Shown here piece by piece: positions 12,521 through 24,177 of a stretch of 64,000 bases of DNA. Made by a program: the position numbers and the translations under genes. The stretch lies in NCBI GenBank assembly GCA_905250115.1, contig CAJNOI010000121.1:12241-76240 (forward strand), in the 5' to 3' direction. The notes under the pieces were generated by a model. The model worked only from the letters and a program-made list of their open reading frames with translations, did no database searches and was not told where the DNA came from. This DNA comes from Adineta steineri (lineage: Eukaryota > Rotifera > Eurotatoria > Adinetida > Adinetidae). Each line of letters starts with the position of its first letter. Positions within the stretch are counted from its first letter, which is position 1.

Positions 12521-13360
12521 AATCGATTAAAATAAAAGAAACTACTCACGTCTCTACCTTTCCTAAATAGTATGAGCTCATAGTTTTATTTTGTTCTGCA
12601 ATACAAGGTTCATGTCGATGACGGCCATAGTCTGTGCAAATTTCTACCCCTAAACACTTCAACACTTCTTTTAGATCGTGTCTCACAAAAGGTGATTATT
12701 ATCATTAAATAAATACCGTTTGATGAGAATAATTTTATTAGTTTTTCGAAAAAGAAGAAGAAAAATAGAATTTCTCTTTATCAATCTTACACTCGTTTAT
12801 TTAAACAAAATTATTTATTGATCCGAACAATGATTTTTTCATTGGGAGAACTCAATTAGACTTACAAAATCAAGTTTAATCATTATGATTATGTTTTTTA
12901 ATAAAATCAATCAGATCCAGAAAATAAAAAAACAAATATTTTAATTATTTAAATTCATATATTATATTAGAATCAAAAACAATTGAAATATTTAATTAAC
13001 AAACTATCGATCATTAAACATGATTTATTCTTTTCATTTATTAATGATTTTTGTTCAATTCTAACAAGAACATTTATTTTTAATTATCATCTAGAAATGA
13101 AACAATTTTATTCGAAATAGTTTATTTCAATCATCAAGTTTTGTTTAAACAAATTATTTGTTTCTTTTTTTCAATAAATCACATTGAAAAAGATGTTTCA
13201 ACAAATTTTAACTTACCTTTTATTTTATCACCATAGCAGCAATTTCAATCAATATTAATATGAAAATTTATTATTTAATGATTTAAACAATCGACAATAT
13301 ACAAATTAACTATGAAGATCTGTTAAATTTAATACACTGTAATATTTGTCATTGGAAAGG
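12521..13360. other. Non-coding stretch after the gap
   Basis: AT-rich sequence without a convincing gene. The moderately GC-richer bases at 12600-12680 match no RNA gene I can recognise. Confidence 0.45.
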
Positions 13361-13406
13361 ATGTGGGTGTGGTATTAGAAGATAAACTAACACCCACACC
13401 CCCCTC
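13361..13406. repeat. Telomere-like hairpin 1
   Basis: A left arm of ATGTGGGTGTGG and a right arm of CACCCACACCCCCC face each other across an 18-bp spacer. The order (G-rich strand first, then C-rich) is the same as in the other four hairpins of this window. A GC-richer non-coding segment with repeated CCCCCCTCAAAAA words follows (to about 13570). Confidence 0.6.
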
Positions 13407-13736
13407 AAAAATTTTGAAAGACCTAGAGAGGAGTACAGGTGGAACAATTTTCAGAAATTTGGAATAACTTTTTTCTATGGTGGATTTTTCTGCAAAATCG
13501 TCGATTCGCCCACCCCCCTCAAAAAAAACTTTCTGCGGACGTACCTGAGGTGAATACAGTAGCCGCACCTCACCGTCACCATCTATTTCATCAGATTTCT
13601 TTAGTTTTTGAGCAGATATTTATTTTTCATCAAGAAGAATACAGTTTTATATCAACAATGTTTAATTGATCATATCATCCTCCTCACCCACGTATATGAT
13701 GTTGTGGTGATAAGTTATTTTAGTTGGTCACGATGT

Positions 13737-13905
13737 AGTTCCGGGAATTGCGTTAAGGTGGAATTCGACTGAATTTCTAGGAATTACCACTAATTCCGGA
13801 AATTGACGAAACTCGATGAATTTTCGAGTGCGTGTCGGATGTTATGTGTCGATCGAGATTCCAGTATTGAACGGAATCGATTCCTGGAATGTTCAGCATT
13901 ATGGA
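13737..13905. repeat. Cluster of GGAATT/AATTCC inversions
   Basis: A GC-richer segment carries many short complementary words (TTCCGGGAATT, GGTGGAATTCG, AATTCCGGAAATT, GGAATCGATTCC). It resembles the self-complementary interiors of the small elements elsewhere in the window, but I cannot define ends or a target duplication. Confidence 0.35.
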
Positions 13906-14419
13906 ATAGGATGACTGCTCTATTATTTATCTATATTTTTATATACTTCTAATCCTTGTAACTATACTTTGGAGTCATATTATTACTTTGCCTTTTTGTT
14001 AGAACTTTATTTACTTCTCTCTCACGCACGTCTCTCCTATGTCGTGTAATATAATCTATGCTTCCATTCGAATTTATTCTTAGATCCTTTATTTATCTTT
14101 TGGGTGGGTGTGGGTAAATAAAAGATACTCACAACCTGAATATTTTTATTTAAATTAATTTTCTTGTCTTATTGCCAATTATTTATATAGATCAATGGAA
14201 TAGTAAATATTATTTAACATTATATAATTATTTTTCTCTATTTTAGATTCTTTATATTGATAAATGGAGCAGTATAGATATATGCATATTTAATCAAATT
14301 TAATTTTTTATTTTGGATTGTTTTCAACGATAAATAGATAAAAAGTATTGAATTTATTTTATTTTTTTAATTTGGGTTATTTTTAGTAGTAAGAAGCGCA
14401 GTAAGACAAGTAGACAAAT

Positions 14420-14506
14420 ATCGAAAAATAACGCGTTATAATGCGTTAAAATTTTAATAAAAATAAAATCGTAAAAGGCGCATACTTTGACGCGTTATTT
14501 TTCGAT
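14420..14506. repeat. Small foldback repeat, 17-bp perfect arms
   Basis: ATCGAAAAATAACGCGT at 14420-14436 is repeated as its exact reverse complement at 14490-14506. The loop carries an AAATTTTAATAAAAATAAAATCG...GGCGCATA stretch that recurs at about 39366-39410 inside the nested insertion there, so this is a dispersed family. Confidence 0.65.
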
Positions 14507-14800
14507 GTTTCTCTGCCTGGAAAGCTACCCATTCAGACCCATACTCAGACACACACAGACCATCGTCAAACAATTTTAAAGTTTCTTTTATGTAGTTAAG
14601 CGAAAAGAATGTCTGTTTGTATTATTTTACCAACAAAACAGAAATGCGTTTTGACTAATAAAATTTTTTTCTAAGAAGAAAAAAAAATCATATTTTCTGT
14701 TTTTTTTCTTTTTATCGTTATTTACCACAACCTTGAAAACCGAAACAAAAGACTAAAGTAAAGAGGAAGAAGACTGAATTTTGTTATTTCACAAGAACCA

Positions 14801-14878
14801 TCTTGAGGGTGTGGGTGTGGGTGCGAGTGTGTTAGATAGAATAAAAAGAACAACTATCCACACCCACACCTACACCCG
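14801..14878. repeat. Telomere-like hairpin 2
   Basis: TCTTGAGGGTGTGGGTGTGG on the left faces CCACACCCACACCTACACCC on the right, with a spacer containing GTTAGATAGAATAA. The TCTTGAGGG lead-in is shared with the hairpin at 16.7 kb and, inverted, with the end of the array at 17.9 kb, which points to one repeat family. Confidence 0.7.
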
Positions 14879-14929
14879 ATAGATCTTTCGATGCTCTGTC
14901 AAATGAGATACTTCACGAAGTCCAGGGTT

Positions 14930-15340
14930 CTCTAATAATGAAGTTGTAGGGCCTAGAAAACTGGGCCTCAAAAACAGGATTTTCAGAGACCTTTTATTTC
15001 AAAAAATACTGATTCTGATAGCCCTGATCATGTGGAATCCAAATCTGACATCAGAATTTCTGTAGCATAAAGTAGTGCTAAACTACGTCAGTTATAAAGA
15101 ATGAAGTACCTTAAAAACCGTTTCGGATGGTACTAGGTATTTGGGCTACAGCTCTTCAACAAGACGTCCTATAGCTTTTATCCAAGACTGAAAAAGTCTT
15201 AGAAGTGATTAATACACAAGTCCTAAAAGTTTCAAACGATTTGGTGAATGTTGTGTATATCGTGTCACAAGTACCATGGAAGCACCCAGACTAATTATCC
15301 AAAACACAATGGTTGCCTATAAGATCAATTGTATGCAGTT
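14930..15340. repeat. Dispersed non-coding repeat
   Basis: GC-richer sequence with words that recur elsewhere in the window: AAAAACAGGATTTTCAGAGACC resembles the units at 18.3-18.6 kb, and CATGTGGAATCCAAATCTGA resembles 17.95, 18.08 and 21.39 kb. No coding capacity or clear ends. Confidence 0.5.
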
Positions 15341-15592
15341 TGTATAGGCTTTCGGTGAGAAATTCATTTGGCGAATTGTTTTCGACGAAATTCATCGTCA
15401 GCGAAAAACATTTTCGGCGAAATTGGAATTCACCGAACACCAAAGCGAAAGACTAAAAGTAAAGAGAAAGAACATTGAATTTTGTTATTTTACAAGAACG
15501 AGACTGAAAAAAATCCCATTAATGTTATTGTAAACAAGTAAAAAATAAAAAATGAATCAAAACATTTTTTTTCTTTCTATCATCGTGTATTG

Positions 15593-15600
15593 TATAAATA
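15593..15600 (+). promoter_or_regulatory. TATA box of the EF-hand gene
   Basis: TATAAATA lies 88 bp upstream of the start codon of the EF-hand gene, in a suitable place for a short 5' UTR. No experimental start site is available. Confidence 0.45.
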
Positions 15601-15687
15601 CGCAGAAGAATTTTTGGCCAATTTCATTTCGATTTCGATTGATCCAATACAAAGTAGAAAGTAAGATATTTAATAATTTAATTCAAA

Positions 15688-16158
15688 ATGACTGACGCAA
15701 GTGATGTACGTGTGGATGAAACTGTGGTTCGACAAGGTAATCGACCTGTAGAAGTTGATTATATATATACAGAAACTTGGAAGAATGGTAATCAGAAAAC
15801 GTATCAAATACAAGTTAAACGAGCAGACTATGAACGATTAGCAACATCAAGGAATAAATCAACAGCATTATCATTTGATGATTTTACTAAAGTTTTAAAA
15901 CCATTTATGATGGGAAAATTTGCATCAGAAGATATACCTACAGCATTTCGTTTATTAGATGCTGATAATTCAGGAACAATTGATGCTAATGAATTAGCTG
16001 CATTTATGCCTATTATTGTGCCTAATTCTAGTTCTCATATGCTTCTTCATCATATTCAAAAAGCTGATAAAAATAATGATTATAAACTTAATTTACAAGA
16101 ATTTACTTCACTCATTAATCAGGGTATTGGTAGAGATATGGCACTTGGACGTTCATAA
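15688..16158 (+). CDS. EF-hand calcium-binding protein
   Basis: An intronless 156-residue protein. It has two canonical EF-hand loops: residues 91-102 (D-A-D-N-S-G-T-I-D-A-N-E) and 127-138 (D-K-N-N-D-Y-K-L-N-L-Q-E), both with acidic residues at positions 1, 3 or 5 and Glu at 12, so both should bind calcium. The N-terminal about 60 residues are charged and hydrophilic with no signal peptide, suggesting a cytosolic calcium sensor or buffer. It is not a close calmodulin match (only two loops and a distinct N-terminus). The start is well placed after a TATA-like box, and a long 3' AT-rich flank follows. Specific function unknown. Confidence 0.85.
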   Translation: MTDASDVRVDETVVRQGNRPVEVDYIYTETWKNGNQKTYQIQVKRADYERLATSRNKSTALSFDDFTKVLKPFMMGKFASEDIPTAFRLLDADNSGTIDANELAAFMPIIVPNSSSHMLLHHIQKADKNNDYKLNLQEFTSLINQGIGRDMALGRS

Positions 16159-16695
16159 ACAAATAAGAAACATTTTTAAATGAACATTGTTTTTATTAAA
16201 ATGATTATGTTGTAGAATCCGTTTTAATTTTCATTGTTTTTTTGCTAAATAAAATTTTTCAGAGTCCCATCGTCACTAGAAATAAAATACTGTGTAGTTC
16301 AATATATAAACGCACAAATTCAATGAGATATTGAAAATACATTGTGGTGAAATTTTCATTTCGATTGCTAAATATTTTCTAAAGATATACATTCAACGAG
16401 ACTGTGAATATTAATTAAGAAAACATTCATTCTCACATAACAGCCAAATTGACTGATCAAAACTATGAATAGTCTTCATTATTTAGTAAAAAACAATGTA
16501 AATACGCTAATACAGGGTTTCGACTTTGTTGATCAAGTCAAAATCAACGGCAGACAGAAACGATCTGAAAAATAGTGAGATTGAAACCTAACCTTATCCC
16601 TGAAAAATCCTTTCCACACATTACTCACGAAACATTGCATTTGGTTAATTTCGTCGGTCCAACATGTGGCTCACATGAAAGCACACTTATTTCCA

Positions 16696-16750
16696 TCTTG
16701 AGGGTGTGGGTGTGGGTGTGAGTGTCCTATCTATTCAACACCCACACCCA
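16696..16750. repeat. Telomere-like hairpin 3
   Basis: TCTTGAGGGTGTGGGTGTGG on the left, then a short spacer (AGTGTCCTATCTATT), then CAACACCCACACCC on the right. It has the same lead-in and orientation as hairpin 2, 1.9 kb away. Confidence 0.7.
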
Positions 16751-17800
16751 AACTTTTGTTAATTTATTTGATTTGATCTGTTGTGTTGATAATAATGATA
16801 ATGAAATATTTGTTACTTTAATTTTGACTTTATTAAATCTGATAAGATCATAGACTGAATTTATGATTTATGATTAAATAAAAAGGTAGAAAATATTTGA
16901 CTGATGAACTGATCGAATTTGTAATAAAATAATATTTGATAATATTGTTGTTTGTGTCATTATAATAATAATGAAGAAAAAGAGATGATAGTGACGATGT
17001 TTTATAAACAAAATATAGATAATGAGTAGATGATTTTTTTATAGAATTGATTTTGACAAATTTCAAATAAATAAATAAGACAATTTGTTCTCCTCAGTCA
17101 ATGGAAAAGAAAGAAAAATTGTAAAATATGTGAATAATTATTATATTATTTTCTTGAAGTTTATATAGAAAAAGTTAAGATTAAAAAATGATTGAAAGTC
17201 AAATGATGTACAATAAGATTATCTTCGTCATAGCAAAATGACAAACAGATTTGACTTTCTGATAAATTTAATATTAAATAGACAAAAATGATTGTTATTG
17301 AATAAGATTTTTATTGAAAAAAGAATTAAAAGATTTTTATAAAATTTAATTAAAGAAAACTTGATTAAAACTAATTTGTTATTCTTGTAGAAATTAGATG
17401 AAAACTGTGTTTCTATGATCATTGTTATATATCTATGTGTGTTTAATAAAACGGAGATAAATGAAGTTTGATCATTGAAATATTATTTTATGTAATGTCT
17501 GATAAAATCTACTTAGAATTTAATATTAAAATGTTTATTAACAACACTATTACTATAATAGATATTTCAAAACATTTTATTCTTTTAATTCTAAAAGATT
17601 GATTTGTTAGACTTAATATCTTCCATAATATTAAATTAGAATAAACAACAAACTTCCTTTTTTTTTATCATATTCATTTGTTTTCTCATAGAATTTTTGA
17701 GATAAAATAAAATCTATAACTATCTTCAGTATCACTTCTCTCTCTCTCTCTCTTAATTTATTCTAACTAAATCATACAGAAGAGAATATTATTGACTTCT

Positions 17801-17921
17801 AGGGGTGTGGATGTCAGATAATAGCAACGCTTACACCCACACCCACACCCACACCCACACCCACACCCACACCCACCCACACCCACACCCACCCCACACC
17901 CACCCACCCACACCCACACCC
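17801..17921. repeat. Interstitial CCCACA array with facing G-rich arm
   Basis: About 89 bp of CCCACA repeats with CCCA and CCCCA variants (17833-17921) is preceded by a short facing arm AGGGGTGTGG at 17801-17810 across a 22-bp spacer. CCCACA is the complement of TGTGGG, the hexamer I recall as the bdelloid telomere repeat. The array ends in CCCTCAAGATA, the inverse of the lead-in of hairpins 2 and 3, and is followed by an ATT microsatellite. Confidence 0.85.
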
Positions 17922-17944
17922 TCAAGATATTATTATTATTATTA

Positions 17945-18140
17945 TTAAGGGTAATTTAGCATGGAGAACCCAAATCTAAAGTCAATTTTAATGAAGCAAT
18001 CAATTAATTATTAACTAGGCACTAATTAGTCGTTAACTAATGAAGAAATGTTTTAAGATTGGAAAAGATGTATTCGAATGTGGAGAATCCGAATCTGATG
18101 TCAGATTTAGTTAATTATTAATTATTAATTAGGTACCAAT
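17945..18140. repeat. Dispersed repeat with GGAGAAYCC..AATCTGA words
   Basis: Two imperfect copies of a motif (around 17955-17985 and 18075-18105) are separated by TTAATTA-rich spacers. The same motif occurs near 15030 and 21385. Non-coding. Confidence 0.45.
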
Positions 18141-18289
18141 TAACTAATAATTCTTTGTTATCTGTTCTTTATTAAATTATTATTATTAATTAATTAATTA
18201 TTAATTATGAAGCAGAACCTAATATTCCGATGAAACTTCGTTAGAGATAAAAACATAAAATTTATGAGAAATGTTTTTTTCGTCACATG

Positions 18290-18650
18290 TTGCCAAAACC
18301 ACTGGCTTTTCAGAGACTTGTTGATCTTGGATGGTACGGTTTTTTTTAGCAGAGATATACTACATCATAATGTAACTTTAGCTTAAAAAAAAAAAAAAAT
18401 TTGTTTTTTTCTATGTCTCCAAAAACACGGTTTTTCAGAGACTTCCCGACCTTGGGGGCTCTGATTTTTATAGTATAGGTTTATCACATTATAGTACGAC
18501 TGAATATAAAAAAAAAATTTTATTTCGTATATCTCCAAAAAACTTGGTTTTTTTAGGGACTTTCTGACTTAGGCGGGTGCTGATTTTTATAGCACACCTA
18601 GAAAGACTTTGATACACCTTTACACTAAATAAAAAAAATCTAAAAAAAAA
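18290..18650. repeat. Three tandem copies of a roughly 120-bp repeat
   Basis: Units begin near 18293, 18419 and 18535. Each has CCAAAAaC..GGTTTTTCAGAGACTT..GACcTtGG, then a TTTTTATAGYAYA stretch, then a poly-A run. The first two are better preserved than the third. Related single sequences occur at about 14970. Confidence 0.6.
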
Positions 18651-19371
18651 ATTTCAGCCTGGGGAAGGGGGGATCCCCTTAAACAAATCTGATGAAGCAA
18701 AAAAAAGCACGTTTTTATACCTGGGTAACACGTGGATATGTAATGTTTGTGAGAAAAAAAGAAAAAGAACTAAAGCGTGGGCGGGTGTGGTTTTTTCTTT
18801 GTAACGAACAAAAAAAGACACAAATATTGAATCAAAGAACGATACTACACAAATAACTTTAAAAAAATTTAATGTTTTCGATTGTGTGATGAGACTATAT
18901 CTTTTAGAATTCAATTAAATCGAAAAGTTTTTTATTTACAACTTCAGAATATATTATTTACACTGAACATTGATATAATCTAAAATGAAATATACTCTTT
19001 TATAGACGAGAATGGTATATCTTATTTTTGTAATCTAAAGAGTCATATAAAGTTATATATTGCATAACACGGCAATATTCTTATTCCAACTAGAATGGTC
19101 TGTTTTGTTATACATATGTTTTTTTCCAAATCAGTTATATTTTTTTATCATTCTTTACTCTCACCTTTTTTGCTTCATCCTACTCATTACCTGTATATTG
19201 TTGAATCAATCAGAAAAAACCAATAAATCGTAGTATATATGCATTTGTGACGTCATGTGAATTTTCCAAAATTGAGGTATATAAACAGACGGCGTAATGA
19301 ATATGTAGTACTATTATCTGCTTTGTCACAACATAAGTCGCTACATTTATTTATTTCGTTTTTCGTTTGAG

Positions 19372-19379
19372 TATATAAA
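19372..19379 (+). promoter_or_regulatory. TATA box of the secreted LRR gene
   Basis: TATATAAA lies 133 bp upstream of the LRR gene start codon; a second TATATAAA is present near 19279. Either could serve as the core promoter. Confidence 0.4.
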
Positions 19380-19511
19380 GTCGCAATATTATTCACTCTT
19401 TCATATTATTAAATCGAAATATTTTTTGGATAAAATATTATCCTTCACAACAGGCCAAATAGTAAAAATTTTGAACATTATATTATTTCTTTTTTTGAAA
19501 ACAACAACAAA

Positions 19512-20631
19512 ATGAAATTACAAATTACTTTTATAATTCTTGCATGTATGGTACAAATGAAATGTAATGCTATGGAAACTTACAATGGACTAGGAACAAG
19601 TAAGTTAAAAACATTTATAAATATATATATATGTATTAATTTGTTTTTTCTTAGTTTTTCGGAATGTTCTTCAAGAATATGTATCACCCGATTGTACTAA
19701 ATATGCAAATGATGATGAAGTTTATAAATCATTTCCATTTGAACTTGATTTTAATTCAACAAGACGAGATTTTTCAAACACTTATGCAATGAAAAATGGA
19801 AATGGAGATATTATTGTATTAAATATTAACAAACAAGAATATGTTCCACCATCACTCTTTTGTTTAACAGATTTACAGGAATTACATGTACATAAAACAA
19901 AATTTCATACGTTTGATCTTGGATTACCAATTGCACTCGAACGTTTGGCATCAACATTGAAATATCTTACTATTTCTGATACACCTATTCGTTATCTTCC
20001 CGAGCAAATTGGTAGATTGATATATTTGAAAACACTCGATTTATCGAATACTGGACTAACAATTCTTCCAAAGTCAATTGGCAAATTAGCATCATTAACT
20101 TATTTAAATTTATGTGATAATAAATTAATATTATTACCATCAACCATTATAAATACTCTCTCATTACAAACGTTAATATTAGATAATAATGCTGATCTTC
20201 GATCAATACAAGCGCTCAATGGACATTCCAGTTTAAAATTCTTACAAGCAGATAATTGTCAAATTGAACGTATTCCTCGTAATTTATCACAACTAATAAA
20301 TTTATATATGTCCAACAATAGTCTTACAGATCTCTCTAATATTCACACATTAGGTAATAAAACGAACAAGAAAAAATTGTTTTTCTTTGACAATAATTTT
20401 ATTCGTTATTTATCACCTCATATTCGTCAAGTGAATAATCTTAATTTTCTCAATCTTAACTACAATAAATTATATGTTTTACCAATGGATATTTACGAAG
20501 TTTCAACATTACAAACTTTATATATTCAAAACAATGATTTTGGTGATAAAGATCTACAAGAAATGGTTGCTAGATTTGATCGTACTCATCCAAAATTAAA
20601 ATTCTGTTATGCATCGAAAAAATCTTGTTAA
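19512..20631 (+). CDS. Secreted leucine-rich-repeat protein
   Basis: Exon 1 (19512-19599) encodes a signal peptide (MKLQITFIILACMVQMKCNA). A 55-bp GT-AG intron (19600-19654) joins in phase to exon 2 (19655-20631), giving 354 residues. At least seven LRRs follow, of the form L..L..LDLSNTGLTILPKSIGKL, L.YLNLCDNKLILLP and LNFLNLNYNKLYVLP, of the plant-like/Ras-suppressor consensus with LP at the turn. The C-terminus has two Cys (CYASKKSC), possibly a short cap. No transmembrane segment or kinase is visible, so it should be extracellular, perhaps adhesive or in recognition. I cannot assign an orthologue. Confidence 0.85.
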
Positions 20632-20769
20632 TTCGATACATTTAATTCTTGACATCAGCATTTTTTTTTCTTTATATTTCTTATGATCTCTTTTTTTAAA
20701 TTTACAAAATAAAATTAAATTGATAATATTATTTTGATAAAATTGAAAACAATTGTATGCTATATATAT

Positions 20770-21400
20770 TAAGGGGACCCCTCCCCTTTCCCGAGTTTTT
20801 CAGAAATGGCAAGGCGTAAATTCTTGAAATTTTCAGGGTGGATCGATCTCGAGTAGTGGAGCAAAAGTTGTCCTAGACTCAAACTTGCCAGACCTCCCTT
20901 CATAGACTTTTGGAGACCCCAAGGTCCGAAAATCGCCTAAATTTTCCCACCCCGGCAAATCCACAGCTGTCACTATTTTGAGCTGAAATTTGTACTGTGA
21001 GTAGCAGACCTAAATCGGGTTGGCCGTTGTTTCGTTTTTTTGAAAAATTCCTGAAACTTCAGGCAAGAGAGCTAAAACACTGAAGATTTCGAAAAATCTC
21101 TAGCATTTTTGGATCCTGAAAATTTTGCAAATCCTGCCAAGTTTGAATGGTAAGCGCTATCGACAAAAAAACAAAAACGGCTAATCCAAATCAGTTGAAG
21201 TCCCTCCGAAAATATTTTCAGCCGGATTGGACTTAAAATGGCTGAGATAAGGGGGGTAAAACTTTTTTTGGCACCCAAGAAACTAGTTTCGAGAAAAACG
21301 CAAAATACAAAAAAAGTTTTAGAAAATTTTACTTATTTTCACTTATACACTAGTTTTTTTGCTGATTTTGCGGTACCAAGGGTAATTTGTCATGCAGAAC
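20770..21400. repeat. GC-richer non-coding insertion, unknown class
   Basis: An abrupt change to higher GC starts at AAGGGGACCCCTCCCC and continues to about 21400, with no open frame of note. The right end carries the AAGGGTAATTTGTCATGCAGAACC motif related to copies at 15.0 and 17.95 kb. It is probably a repetitive element, but I could not find terminal repeats or a target duplication. Confidence 0.45.
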
Positions 21401-23301
21401 CTAAATCTGAATTATAATTGAAAAGATATTTGTGTATCTGATCAATAAATAAAATGAAAAGAAATGAGAAATTCGATTTTCATTATTTTTTTTCATATAG
21501 AAAAAAAGAAAAAGAAAATGTTGTTGAAAGTCTTCGTAAACCTGCATTGAATATATGTGAGAAATTCTTTTATATTCCATCTGATTTTTTTATGTATAAA
21601 ATATTTTGAATAAATCAGTTTTATAATAAATAATTATCGAGAGTTGATCAGGCATAAAATGTTGTGACACAAGTTATTTTGAAAATTCGATTTAAAAGAA
21701 AACAAATAAATTGAAATAAGAAGAATATTTCTATAGAAATATTAAGAAAAATAATGCTTTTCAATATATTTATTTTTATAGAAAGAAAAATAAACACATT
21801 AGATTCATATAAAAAGAGTTTTTCTTTGCAAAAAATATTATCTTGGTTATTCCTTTTTTTCATAGGTTTTACTCGGATTAATAACGTATATAGTATAAGA
21901 AGCTATGGAATAAATAATCGTTTGAGTGCGCAGAAATATTTACTTGTAATTTATTCCACAAGAAGAAAAAAATCTCTCTTCATTCTTTAGTAAATCAACC
22001 AAGTGAACAATTAACAAATTTATTAGATCTTCTAAAATATTTATTTAATTTTGAAACTCATCGTTTTATTGACAATCATCAATCTATTTGACTCTCAGTT
22101 ATTTAAATTTTAATAAAAATTCAAGATCTATTCTAGAATAGATATGCTATAATAATCAAATATTCAGATAAATAATAAATAAATTTTGTCATTCTTATCT
22201 TTTGTCTATTTTAAATCAATTTCATTTAAACAAATATGAAAATTTTTCTCGTGTTTGAAAACTCACATGTCTTTTGTTTTTTACCCTGAATCTTTTCACT
22301 TGTTTTTAATGTACAGTCACTTTCACTTAAGTGTGTAGGTGAAATATATTGAAAAAGAAAAAAAAAAAGAAAAGTAAAATTTTGTTATGTTGGAAAGATT
22401 AGAAATAAATTATTCGACGAAAGAAGCAAACAGTGTTACATACACAATAAGAAATAAAATCGACAACAACACACATTACTGAAGTTTTCTCCATTTCTCT
22501 GATTTAGTTGTAGTAAGTTGTTTATTAGAATAATTTGTAAAAGTAAAAGAAGATATTTAAAATATCATCGATATATAGTGCAAATATGATTAGAATATTA
22601 GAAAGATATAAGATAGATATAGATTTCAACTCAATGACAGACTTTTCCTAATTGTTATTCACTGGTAATTTCTTTTGTCTATTTTATAGTTGTCGAATTA
22701 TTAATTTTAATTCTCTGATATCGTCTAAAGCAGTTCGTTACTTTTTTTCTTCAAATCGACCCATCACAATTCGTAATTTAATGAAATGGTACCATTATAT
22801 GAGTAAAATGTCAATTGAACAGATTTGATTTGTCTTGATCAGTGTTGATATCAGTCATCAAAATTTGTAATCAATTTTCCCTTTGTAATAAAGATAAAAA
22901 ATAGATCAATGAATAGAAGAACTTTTTGTATCATTATTGACGATTTCATAATGATTTAATCTATTTTGCATATCATAAAATACTGTTTTATGCTTATTAA
23001 TATTTTGTGCACAATAGTACTCTATTTTTTATACTAATATCGGGCTACACTCTTACGAATTTTATATAACTAACTTGATGATATTTATTATATTTCGTCC
23101 ACTATTAGTTCTTAGAGCATGATGAAAGTATAGTTTTTGCCCTTTCATATAAATGTGTAGAAACAGAGTATCGATAATATGTTCTTGTTTTTTCTTATAA
23201 TTTATTGTAGATAGACAAGTATATAACAAGTTCATCAAATAGTTTCGAACTTGTAATTATTATATTTTAATTAACGTTTAACAAAATATAAAACACGTAA
23301 G
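21401..23301. other. Non-coding stretch
   Basis: AT-rich with short chance frames on both strands. No domain, RNA gene or repeat recognised. The last part is the presumed 5' flank of the gene at 23302. Confidence 0.45.
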
Positions 23302-24177
23302 ATGACGAATCGTTTTGGTGATATCGATGTTTCATTTAAAAAACTTCCACCTGTTTATGGTTATCGAAGTGAAAAACTTGTTACCATTGAAAAAGCACTT
23401 GAACCCATCGAGTCTCAAATTGATGAATTACCATATTATATAAAAATAGCTAAAAAGCATTGTCATTATCCATCAGAACATGGACTTACAAAAGATCAAT
23501 CAGCTGCTGTTTATATTTATACAATGGAATGGGGTGAGACCACTTTATATCGTGTATTAAATATAGCATTAAGATCAGAAAATCGACAAGCATTAAGAAT
23601 ATGGTTTCCATATTTAAAATTATTTGATACAGCATTAGATAAATTACCCACTATCAAGGAAAATTTATGGCGAGGTGTTCCTCTTGATATTGGCAAGAAT
23701 TTTACCAAAAATCAACTTGTAACATGGTGGAGTGTTAATTCATGTTCATCATCAGTTGATGTTATCAAAGATTTCCTTGGTAATAATAAAAATTCAACTC
23801 TCTTTTTAATTGAAGGTATAAATGGAAAAAAAGTTTCTGGTTACACAGAATATGAAAATGAAGATGAAATTATTTTACGAATGGGTACACAATTTCGTGT
23901 CAAAAGCAACGCTTTAGAACAAGCAAATGGTTCACATATTGTACATTTAGTTGAAATCGATGATGACAATAATGATGAACCATTAGCATCAGCTATGAAT
24001 GAAATGCATGTGACTCCAAGACTATCAACTATGGATGAAATGCATGTCACTTCAAAATCATCAGCTATCAATCAAATGCATGTGACTCCAAAATCATCAA
24101 ACCAAGGTGCTTCGGGTAAGTTATTTTACTTTTATTCGAAGAAATTAAAACCTGAAAATAATTTGAATCAACAATAG
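23302..24177 (+). CDS. Arginine ADP-ribosyltransferase-like protein with 12-aa repeats
   Basis: A 291-residue frame from ATG 23302. It carries the ART R-S-E signature: LWRGV with Arg124, a WSVNSCSSS strand at 143-151 in place of the usual STS, and EDE at 187-189 supplying the ExE glutamates. These enzymes transfer ADP-ribose from NAD+ to arginine. No signal peptide, so probably intracellular. Residues 231-266 are three near-perfect 12-residue repeats (EMHVTPRLS, EMHVTSKSS, QMHVTPKSS cores; DNA 23992-24099, 36 bp each). A GGTAAGTT donor at 24115 suggests that the last 20 residues are intron read-through and that a further exon may lie downstream, but I could not find it. The catalytic domain is intact, unlike in the copy at 3.2 kb. 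Confidence 0.75.
   Translation: MTNRFGDIDVSFKKLPPVYGYRSEKLVTIEKALEPIESQIDELPYYIKIAKKHCHYPSEHGLTKDQSAAVYIYTMEWGETTLYRVLNIALRSENRQALRIWFPYLKLFDTALDKLPTIKENLWRGVPLDIGKNFTKNQLVTWWSVNSCSSSVDVIKDFLGNNKNSTLFLIEGINGKKVSGYTEYENEDEIILRMGTQFRVKSNALEQANGSHIVHLVEIDDDNNDEPLASAMNEMHVTPRLSTMDEMHVTSKSSAINQMHVTPKSSNQGASGKLFYFYSKKLKPENNLNQQ

Noticed and set aside
12600..12690. Possible 5S rRNA or spliced-leader RNA fragment (a GGCCATAG word)
   Set aside because: Only a handful of bases resemble the 5S start, the internal control regions are absent, and the bdelloid spliced-leader sequence as I recall it was not found anywhere in the window.
13329..13669. Overlapping open frames on both strands
   Set aside because: They read through the telomere-like hairpin and CCCCCC-TCAAAAA repeats; GGG-derived glycine and proline runs are repeat artefacts.
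18654..18914. 86-codon minus-strand frame
   Set aside because: Starts in unique AT-rich sequence and runs into the GC-rich repeat; no domain or conserved feature.
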